From contig NZ_CADDWI010000009.1 in the NCBI RefSeq assembly GCF_902809845.1, forward strand, positions 62,001 through 126,000: DNA of 64,000 nucleotides. The letters are read 5' to 3'. A program made the position numbers and the translations under genes. The DNA is from Chelativorans sp. Marseille-P2723. Its GTDB lineage: Bacteria; Pseudomonadota; Alphaproteobacteria; Rhizobiales; Rhizobiaceae. The notes below the pieces were generated by a model, which saw nothing but the letters and a program-made list of their open reading frames with translations, had not been told where the DNA came from and made no database searches. Shown here in pieces: positions 17,554 through 23,802 of this stretch (positions within the stretch are counted from its first letter, which is position 1; every line of letters starts with the position of its first letter).

Positions 17554-17761
17554 TTGTCTTCCTTCTTGCGTCGTTTCGATCGGCTACTTACAGCGATATG
17601 GGGATGCAGGGCGATCAGGTCACCCCCTGGTTAACAATTCGCTGTTCCTTCCGGGCGGACGGCAGCTCCATTACTGCACATGCCATTAATGGGCATGAGG
17701 GCGCAAATTCCATAGCCATGCCAAAATTGACAATCATTGCTTATCCTGTCCAACGGGAACG

Positions 17762-17956
17762 ATGAAATTGAGTAAATGGCCACTGACTTTCCTCATGCTC
17801 ACGGTTGCCACAGCTTTGCCCGGTTGTCAGCTATTCGGAATGGCCGGTGCTGTCCGCATCACCGGCGAAACCTTTGACGAGGCCGAGTGCCTGGCGAGGG
17901 ACTTCAGAGGTGATGAACCCTGCCCGGCCGAGTATCGCAGAGATAGTTCTGGGTGA
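17762..17956 (+). CDS. Small putative lipoprotein, 64 residues
   Basis: The predicted protein has a Lys-containing N-terminus, a hydrophobic stretch (residues 7-20) and a lipobox ALPGC with Cys at residue 22, as for a signal peptidase II substrate. The short mature part holds two more Cys residues (FDEAECLARDF and DEPCPAEY), which could form a disulfide. I recognise no family. The ATG is preceded by GGGAAC. It diverges from the luciferase-like gene. The lipobox makes it credible, but at this size a chance frame cannot be ruled out. Confidence 0.45.
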   Translation: MKLSKWPLTFLMLTVATALPGCQLFGMAGAVRITGETFDEAECLARDFRGDEPCPAEYRRDSSG

Positions 17957-18074
17957 TCGCTCCGCATCCGCCATTTCACCAGGTACAAAAGCGAACGTTC
18001 CACATCGCCAGCAAAGGACCGTATAAGTTTCCTATTCTATGTGGAACTTATTGCTGCCCGCTGCATTTCCCCGA

Positions 18075-18147
18075 GCGCGGCCTTTCCGCCGCGCGAAGCA
18101 GGCCGGTGCACCCCAAGCGCCCCCCGCCAAAGTGCCGGCCTGCTTCG
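18075..18147. repeat. Two adjoining inverted repeats (7 bp and 13 bp stems)
   Basis: GCGCGGC (18075-18081) pairs with GCCGCGC (18088-18094) around a 6-base loop. From 18094, CGAAGCAGGCCGG (18094-18106) pairs exactly with CCGGCCTGCTTCG (18135-18147) around a 28-base loop. This GC-rich structured stretch lies between the small lipoprotein gene and the 36-codon membrane protein gene. It may be a terminator, leader structure or intergenic palindromic repeat. Confidence 0.55.
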
Positions 18148-18223
18148 GTGTGCCCGATGTAAACGGACATTTGCTTGCGACGAGACAAAAAAGTAGGATA
18201 GCGATCTAAAACCGGGGGGAACG

Positions 18224-18334
18224 GTGTCGTTCTTTATAGGCTTTGCCCTTGGCTTACTGTTGGGCGGCGTTATCGGCGTAATCGGTGCTCATTGGTACGT
18301 GGCCGTTCGCTGGTCCCATCTTGACAGACAATAA
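18224..18334 (+). CDS. Very small membrane protein, 36 residues, GTG start
   Basis: The frame starts with GTG at 18224, closely preceded by the strong ribosome-binding sequence GGGGGGAA, and ends with TAA at 18334. The protein is one Gly-rich transmembrane segment (FFIGFALGLLLGGVIGVIGA) followed by HWYVAVRWSHLDRQ, with aromatic and basic residues at the interface. Such single-span proteins are often missed by gene finders. The good Shine-Dalgarno and clear helix make translation likely. No family or function is known to me. Confidence 0.55.
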   Translation: MSFFIGFALGLLLGGVIGVIGAHWYVAVRWSHLDRQ

Positions 18335-18394
18335 CCGCGCTTGCCTGGTGCAAGCGGGAATCGCGGCAACGATGCAAGGCAGCCTTCCTGCCGC

Positions 18395-19057
18395 TTAGGC
18401 CTGTAGCACGACCACCCTTGTTCCCACCGGTACGCGCTCATAAAGATCGATCACATCCTGATTGATCATTCGAATACATCCACTCGATACCGCGCGGCCA
18501 ATGGTATGAGGTTGATTCGTGCCATGGATGCGGAACATCGTGTCACGCCCGTTGCGGTAAAGATAAAGCGCACGGGCTCCAAGGGGATTGTTTGGCCCAC
18601 CCGGAACACCACTGGCGTATTTCCTGTTCCGGCGATCCCGCCTGATCATATTGGCAGTCGGTGTCCAACTCGGCCATTCCGCCTTGCGCCCGACAATCGC
18701 ATTTCCCCGCAACACAAGCCCCTCACGCCCTACCCCAATCCCATAGCGGATCGCACGGCCGCCTTCGAGAACATAATAGAGCCGGCGCTCAGGCGTATTC
18801 ACGACAATAGTTCCGGCCTTATAGTCTCCATCAAAGGGCACCTCGCGCCTGCGAAGCTGTGGATCAAGGTTTGAAAGCTGGATCGCCCCTATGGGGAATT
18901 TTTCATCCGCTCGTGCAGAGTAGTGGCTAAAATCGAAGCTTGTCTGGGTAGGGGCACAGCCGGCTGCGAAAAGAGGAAGGCCGATCAAGAAAGCTCTGCG
19001 TGAAACTGGCACCTGCGCCCCCGTTCGTTCGACAATTCGAAAAATGCAATAGCTCAT
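18395..19057 (-). CDS. L,D-transpeptidase (YkuD/ErfK family), lipoprotein-like
   Basis: A 220-residue exported enzyme that forms 3-3 peptidoglycan cross-links or attaches proteins to peptidoglycan through a catalytic Cys. The YkuD domain fills about 75-219. The active-site block reads IHGTNQPHTIGRAVSSGCIRM, with His and the nucleophilic Cys, then DLYERVPVGTRVVVL. The N-terminus (about 18-35) has a signal with FAAGC, a possible lipobox. A GTG at 19012 would give a shorter form (205 residues) that starts right at the signal peptide and may be the true start. It resembles the many rhizobial ErfK/YbiS paralogues. Confidence 0.9.
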   Translation of the reverse strand: MSYCIFRIVERTGAQVPVSRRAFLIGLPLFAAGCAPTQTSFDFSHYSARADEKFPIGAIQLSNLDPQLRRREVPFDGDYKAGTIVVNTPERRLYYVLEGGRAIRYGIGVGREGLVLRGNAIVGRKAEWPSWTPTANMIRRDRRNRKYASGVPGGPNNPLGARALYLYRNGRDTMFRIHGTNQPHTIGRAVSSGCIRMINQDVIDLYERVPVGTRVVVLQA

Positions 19058-19169
19058 TATGGTTAACGAACTGTTCCATCAAGCCCTTGCGAATTGCAAA
19101 TGATGTGATCGGAATAAACAGAAGGCGAGCGGAAAATTGGCCCGGCTTCTTACGCCTGCGCCGGGATAT

Positions 19170-20186
19170 TTATAGAGGCGGCGCCGCACTCTGGCGCATC
19201 ACAAGGCGTACCGCAAACTTCTCCTCAGACACAGCAACGGAGCCCTCGCCATTGATGCGATCGATGAGCATAGCCGCCGCTTTCGCCCCGATCTTGCGCC
19301 GGGGTTGGTGGATGGTGGTCAGCGCCGGGATGAAATGCCGGCCGATTTCGATATCGTCGAACCCAACGACAGACACGTCGCGCGGCACGGAAAACCCCAC
19401 CTTGGAAAGTTCGGAGATGAAGCCACAGGCCATCTGATCGCTGGCGCAGAATACCCCGGTGGGGCGCTTCTCAAGAGCAAGCCACCGGCGCGCTGCCTCC
19501 GCCCCCGACTGGAGGCTGAAATCCCCTGTCAGGAACCATTCCGGTACGAACGGAAGCCCGAGCTCTTCAAGGGCAGCGCGCGTTCCGTGAAGGCGCGTCT
19601 TTGTGAGCACGTTTGCCATCGGTCCCATGACATGGCCAATATGGCGGTGACCCAGTTCATGCAGATGGCGGACAGCTATCGCTGCACCGGCAGAATTGTC
19701 GATTACCACTCTGGAAAAATCACTTCCCTCGATCCACTCGCAGGCGAAAACCACCGGCGGCAGTACGGCTGCGCGCCGTTCCAGAAGATCCTGCGGTAAA
19801 GTCCCGTCAAGGATGATCAGCCCATCGGCCCGCGTATTGTGAAGGTAGGTGAATATCTGGTTCTCATCGGCGTGCGGCTGCCTGGTATCGACAATGAGCA
19901 CGGAGAAGCCGGCGGGCGCAGCCACTTGTTCGATACCGGCAAGAATGAGCGAAAAGAACGGGTTGCCGAGATTGGGAACCAGCACAACGATGGCGCCCGT
20001 ACGCTGGCGCCTCAGGTTCCGTGCCATGATGTTGATGTGGTAGCCGGTCTTGGCAATCGCCTCGAAGACGGCCTCTCGCGTTGCATCCGACACCATGGAA
20101 GGGTTGCTGATCGCGCGGCTCACCGTGGCGGAGGAAACGCCCGCAACACGAGCAACATCCTGAATATTAGGGGTTTTCTTGTCCAA
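19170..20186 (-). CDS. LacI family transcriptional regulator
   Basis: A 338-residue repressor-type regulator. The N-terminal LacI helix-turn-helix is clear: NIQDVARVAGVSSATVSRAI (about 7-26). A hinge and a periplasmic-binding-like sugar sensor domain (about 60-330) follow. It diverges from the sugar-phosphate isomerase and Gfo/Idh/MocA genes. A perfect 14-bp palindrome of the LacI-family kind lies in the shared spacer at 20250-20263, so control of itself and of the two enzymes is likely. The inducer is presumably a sugar or polyol derivative. No transporter is adjacent. Confidence 0.93.
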   Translation of the reverse strand: MDKKTPNIQDVARVAGVSSATVSRAISNPSMVSDATREAVFEAIAKTGYHINIMARNLRRQRTGAIVVLVPNLGNPFFSLILAGIEQVAAPAGFSVLIVDTRQPHADENQIFTYLHNTRADGLIILDGTLPQDLLERRAAVLPPVVFACEWIEGSDFSRVVIDNSAGAAIAVRHLHELGHRHIGHVMGPMANVLTKTRLHGTRAALEELGLPFVPEWFLTGDFSLQSGAEAARRWLALEKRPTGVFCASDQMACGFISELSKVGFSVPRDVSVVGFDDIEIGRHFIPALTTIHQPRRKIGAKAAAMLIDRINGEGSVAVSEEKFAVRLVMRQSAAPPL

Positions 20187-20249
20187 GTCTCGTATTTCTT
20201 CTCAGATGCAAAAGGGTTGACAGCTCTGTCGCTCTCAACCAACCTGCTA

Positions 20250-20263
20250 TGTAATCGATTACA
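20250..20263. promoter_or_regulatory. Perfect 14-bp palindrome, candidate LacI-family operator
   Basis: TGTAATCGATTACA is a perfect palindrome centred on the CG step that LacI-family headpieces usually straddle. It lies 64 bp upstream of the lacI-type start and about 225 bp before the isomerase start, in the 302-bp divergent spacer. No gene is seen in that spacer. Confidence 0.72.
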
Positions 20264-20488
20264 CCGAAGCACTTATCGGTATCTACCTGATGGCGCTTTT
20301 TCGCGAAAGGCTGCCCGAAAACGGGAGACAAAATTGAGGTTGATCGAAACCTTTCTGAGGAGCCCGCATCTTTCGACGTCATCCGTTGCTCAGGTGTCGG
20401 TCAGGCGTCGCCCAGAGTCATAGTCAACGAGGAGGCTGGGCAGACCATCTTGCTGCCCACTAAGGCCCACGATGAGGATTATCGGAAA

Positions 20489-21547
20489 ATGCCTAAGACA
20501 ATGAAGGGGCCCGCCATCTTTCTTGCCCAGTTCGTGGGTGACGAGGCGCCGTTCAACTCACTGGCGAGCATTGCCCGCTGGGCTTCCGGCCATGGCTATA
20601 AGGGGGTGCAGATCCCGGCTTGGGACGAGAGGCTCTTCGATCTGAAAAAAGCTTCCGAGTCCAAGTATTATTGCGACGAAGTGTCGGGCATCTGTCGCGA
20701 AGCTGGTGTGGAGATCACCGAGCTCTCTACGCATTTGATCGGTCAGCTCGTTGCTGTTCATCCCGCCTACGACATCCCTTTCGACGGCTTCGCGCCCGCA
20801 AGCGTCCACAACAATCCCAAGGCCCGACAGGAATGGTCCGTCGAGCATATGCTTTACGCCGCAAAAGCATCGCGGAATCTCGGGCTTGATGTCAGCGTGT
20901 CCTTCTCAGGCGCCCTCGCCTTCCCCTACCTTTATCCGTGGCCGCAACGGCCTGAAGGATTGATCAACGAGGCATTCACCGAGCTTGCCCGCCGCTGGAA
21001 GCCCATTTTCGACGCCTATGAGGATCAGGGCGTCGACATCGCCTTCGAACTCCATCCCGGCGAGGACCTTTTTGACGGTGTCACCTTCGAGATGTTTCTC
21101 GACAAGGTCGGCGACCACAGACGCTGCATGATCAATTACGATCCTTCGCACTTCCTACTGCAGCAGCTCGACTATCTCGCCTTCATCGACATCTATCACG
21201 AACGCATCTCGGCCTTTCATGTCAAGGATGCCGAATTCAACCCGGATGGCCGGCAGGGCGTCTATTCCGGATATCAACCGTGGATCAAGCGGGCGGGCCG
21301 CTTCCGCTCCCCGGGAGACGGTCAGGTGGATTTCTCCGGCATTTTCTCCAAGCTCGCGCAGTATGGTTACGATTCCTGGGCGGTGCTTGAGTGGGAATGC
21401 GCATTGAAGCACCCAGAGCAGGGTGCAGCGGAAGGCGCGGCCTTCATCGACCAACACATCATCCGCATTACGGAAAAGGTATTCGACGACTTTGCTGCCG
21501 GCACGAGCGATCGTTCCAGGCTGCGCAAGATGCTCGGCATCGGCTAG
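20489..21547 (+). CDS. Sugar phosphate isomerase/epimerase (AP_endonuc_2 TIM barrel)
   Basis: A 352-residue protein of the xylose-isomerase-like TIM-barrel family. Metal-ligand segments are visible: FELHPGEDLFDGVTFEMFLD (about 194-213), INYDPSHFLLQQLDY (about 219-233), ISAFHVKDAEF (about 244-254) and AVLEWECALKHPEQG near 298. These are the Glu, Asp, His and Glu positions of such enzymes. I chose the ATG at 20489 because GAGGA lies about 12 bases upstream; a TTG at 20450 and an ATG at 20501 are alternatives. It is 9 bp from the Gfo/Idh/MocA gene, a frequent pairing in sugar and inositol catabolism. Confidence 0.87.
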   Translation: MPKTMKGPAIFLAQFVGDEAPFNSLASIARWASGHGYKGVQIPAWDERLFDLKKASESKYYCDEVSGICREAGVEITELSTHLIGQLVAVHPAYDIPFDGFAPASVHNNPKARQEWSVEHMLYAAKASRNLGLDVSVSFSGALAFPYLYPWPQRPEGLINEAFTELARRWKPIFDAYEDQGVDIAFELHPGEDLFDGVTFEMFLDKVGDHRRCMINYDPSHFLLQQLDYLAFIDIYHERISAFHVKDAEFNPDGRQGVYSGYQPWIKRAGRFRSPGDGQVDFSGIFSKLAQYGYDSWAVLEWECALKHPEQGAAEGAAFIDQHIIRITEKVFDDFAAGTSDRSRLRKMLGIG

Positions 21548-21556
21548 GAGGGGAGG

Positions 21557-22747
21557 ATGGTTTCCGCATCTGAAAGCAAAACCGTCGCAAGCCCCATTCG
21601 CCTGGGCATGGTAGGCGGCGGAAAGGGAGCCTTCATCGGAGCCGTACATCGGATGGCAGCGCGGATCGACGGGCAGTATGTCCTTGTGGCAGGGGCGCTC
21701 TCCTCCAACCCTGACCGCGCCCTGGCGTCGGCTGCCGAACTCGGGCTGGACCCTGAGCGGTCCTATGGCAGCTTCGAGGAGATGGCAAGACAGGAGGCCG
21801 CGCGTGAGGACGGTGTCGAGGCCGTCAGCATCGTCACGCCCAACCACATGCACTACCCGGCCGCCAGAGCCTTTCTGGAAGCAGGCATCCATGTCATCTG
21901 CGACAAGCCACTTACTTCCAGTCTTGAGGATGCAAAGGCGCTTGTTGAGAAGGTCAGGCAAAGCGGCAAGCTCTTCGTTCTGACCCACAATTATTCGGGC
22001 TACCCGATGATCCGGCAGGCGAGGCAGATGGTGCGTGAGGGCGCGCTCGGCGACATCATCCTGGTGCAGGCCGAGTATCCGCAGGACTGGCTGGCGGAGC
22101 CTTTGGAGAAGAATGGCAACAAGCAGGCATCCTGGCGCACTGACCCAGCCCGCTCCGGCGCTGGCGGGGCGACGGGCGATATCGGCACCCATGCCTATCA
22201 GCTCATCACATTCGTGACCGGCCTTAAAGCCGAGAGCGTGGCTGCCGACCTGGACCGCTTCGTGCCCGGCAGGCAGCTTGATGACAACGCCCATGTGATG
22301 CTGCGCTTCCATGAACTGAATGGCCAACGAGCCAAGGGAACCATTTGGGTCAGCCAGGTGGCTCCGGGCAACGAGAACGGATTGAAGCTCAGGGTTTACG
22401 GCACAAAGGGCGGGCTTGAATGGATCCAGGCCGACCCGAACTATCTCTGGTACACGCCCTTGGGCGAGCCGAAACGGCTGATCACGCGTGGCGGTGCCGG
22501 CGCAAACGAGGCGGCGGCGGCCGTCACCCGCATCCCCGGCGGCCATCCGGAAGGTTATCTGGAAGCGTTCGCCACGATCTACACGGAAGCGGCTACCGTT
22601 ATTCGCCTGATGCGTGAGGGCGGAAGCATGCCGCAGGACCACGTGTTGCCGACAGTGGAAGACGGACTTGAAGGCATGCGCTTCATCCATGCCTGCGTGA
22701 TTTCCTCAAGCAAGGATGCCGCTTGGACGCGCCTCGACGCGCTTTAA
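21557..22747 (+). CDS. Gfo/Idh/MocA family oxidoreductase
   Basis: A 396-residue NAD(P)-dependent dehydrogenase. The Rossmann domain occupies about 14-145, with RLGMVGGGKGAFIGAVHRMA as nucleotide-binding loop and VICDKPLTSS (about 113-122) carrying the family Lys-Pro pair. The C-terminal alpha/beta substrate domain follows, with GGATGDIGTHAYQLITFVTG holding the conserved His-containing helix. It is translated from an ATG 9 bp after the isomerase, with GGAGGGGAGG as ribosome-binding site. It presumably oxidises a sugar or cyclitol that the isomerase then rearranges. The exact substrate is unknown. Confidence 0.92.
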   Translation: MVSASESKTVASPIRLGMVGGGKGAFIGAVHRMAARIDGQYVLVAGALSSNPDRALASAAELGLDPERSYGSFEEMARQEAAREDGVEAVSIVTPNHMHYPAARAFLEAGIHVICDKPLTSSLEDAKALVEKVRQSGKLFVLTHNYSGYPMIRQARQMVREGALGDIILVQAEYPQDWLAEPLEKNGNKQASWRTDPARSGAGGATGDIGTHAYQLITFVTGLKAESVAADLDRFVPGRQLDDNAHVMLRFHELNGQRAKGTIWVSQVAPGNENGLKLRVYGTKGGLEWIQADPNYLWYTPLGEPKRLITRGGAGANEAAAAVTRIPGGHPEGYLEAFATIYTEAATVIRLMREGGSMPQDHVLPTVEDGLEGMRFIHACVISSSKDAAWTRLDAL

Positions 22748-23365
22748 ACGAGGCGCAGAAAGCCTCGATGTCTGGGGCACTGAAAAATCAGCAGCTTCGC
22801 TGGACGCGATGCTCTTGAAACGACGCTTGCGAGCAATGTGGGGGTCACGACTGCCGTGAGCTGGGCGCAGTCTTGTGCGACTGGCAGTGCCGGTAGCGGA
22901 TTGATTGCGCTCCGTAGCGCTCGGCTTTGACCGCTCCGAGACCTAGCCGCGCCACCGCCTGGCGCTGTCATCGGGCGCATGGCAAACCGCATCGGCTACG
23001 CATGTTTCAAACTGGTCGGCTGGTAATATCTCCTGCCGCTAACTAGCGCGGGATGAAGAGGGGCTGAATTGGGGCCTCTGCGGTGAGTTCTGATTTCAAC
23101 ATCCAACAGTGAAACGGGCTATACGAACCGGCTTGCAGCCTCGGCCACTTAAGCTTGACGGAAAAACCCTGCGCATCGACTTCGCAGCTGAAGCAGGCGG
23201 CCCGTCACGCGTCAACCTGGCGGAACGCCACTACATCGATCTGCTCCACTGCCAGCGGGATCTTTCACGCCGGAGAGGGTCAGGTTCTCGTCTCCGGCGA
23301 ACATCCGCAAAAAACGGGAAAGGGCGGCACAAGCCGCCCTTCTGAATGCTTGCTGCTCGCCCGTC
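22748..23365. other. Gene-poor stretch of 618 bp
   Basis: No recognisable gene. A plus-strand frame from a GTG at 23109 to 23345 has coding-like third-position GC bias in its middle part (LDGKTLRIDFAAEAGGPSRV) but degenerates into the terminator hairpin at its end, so it may be a remnant. The rest shows no coding character. The stretch separates the LacI unit from the TRAP/aminotransferase unit. Confidence 0.4.
23320..23341 (-). terminator. Rho-independent terminator after the universal stress protein gene
   Basis: The exact stem AAGGGCGGC (23320-23328) and GCCGCCCTT (23333-23341) with a 4-base loop lies 24 bp after the stop of the minus-strand stress gene. On that strand the hairpin is followed within a few bases by CGTTTTTT, a suitable U-run. 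Confidence 0.78.
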
Positions 23366-23791
23366 TTACCTTACGATAAGAACCGGTATGGTTGCGTGAC
23401 GCACCACCCGCGCCGCGTTGGGACCGATGAGATAGTCCTCCGGCCCCGGACGCTTCGCCGACAGAATGATGATGTCGGCCTCCACGACTTTCGCGTAACG
23501 CAAGATCTGGCGATAGATGGAGCCATGAGCGACGATGTGGCGGCAGGATATATCGTCCGGGACATATTTCGACGTGAATGCGTGCAACGACTCGCGGGCG
23601 TGCTGTATCGCCTGTTGCTCATGATCCTTGGGGAAGAAGCTGCCGACGATCGACATGCCGTAGTCGGGCACCACGGTCATGATGTGGAGGTTGCTCCCGA
23701 AGGCGCGCGCATATTCAACCGCAGTTTCGATAGCCCGAATCTCGGCCTCTTCACTGCTCAAATCCACGGAAATGAGAATGTTCTTGTACAT
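23366..23791 (-). CDS. Universal stress protein, TRAP-associated (TeaD-like)
   Basis: A 141-residue UspA-fold protein (MYKNILISVDLSSEEAEIRA at the start). The nucleotide-binding region near the C-terminus reads SAKRPGPEDYLIGPNAARVV and then RHATIPVLIVR, similar to the ATP-binding type of the family. It is the last gene of a minus-strand unit, 11 bp after the fused TRAP permease. In Halomonas the UspA protein TeaD sits beside the TeaABC TRAP transporter and regulates uptake; the same arrangement here suggests that role. A terminator follows. Confidence 0.9.
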   Translation of the reverse strand: MYKNILISVDLSSEEAEIRAIETAVEYARAFGSNLHIMTVVPDYGMSIVGSFFPKDHEQQAIQHARESLHAFTSKYVPDDISCRHIVAHGSIYRQILRYAKVVEADIIILSAKRPGPEDYLIGPNAARVVRHATIPVLIVR

Positions 23792-23802
23792 CTCTCTATC
23801 CT

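Noticed and set aside
21155-22690. A 511-codon minus-strand frame
   Set aside because: It is antisense to the isomerase and Gfo/Idh/MocA genes and shows no domain.
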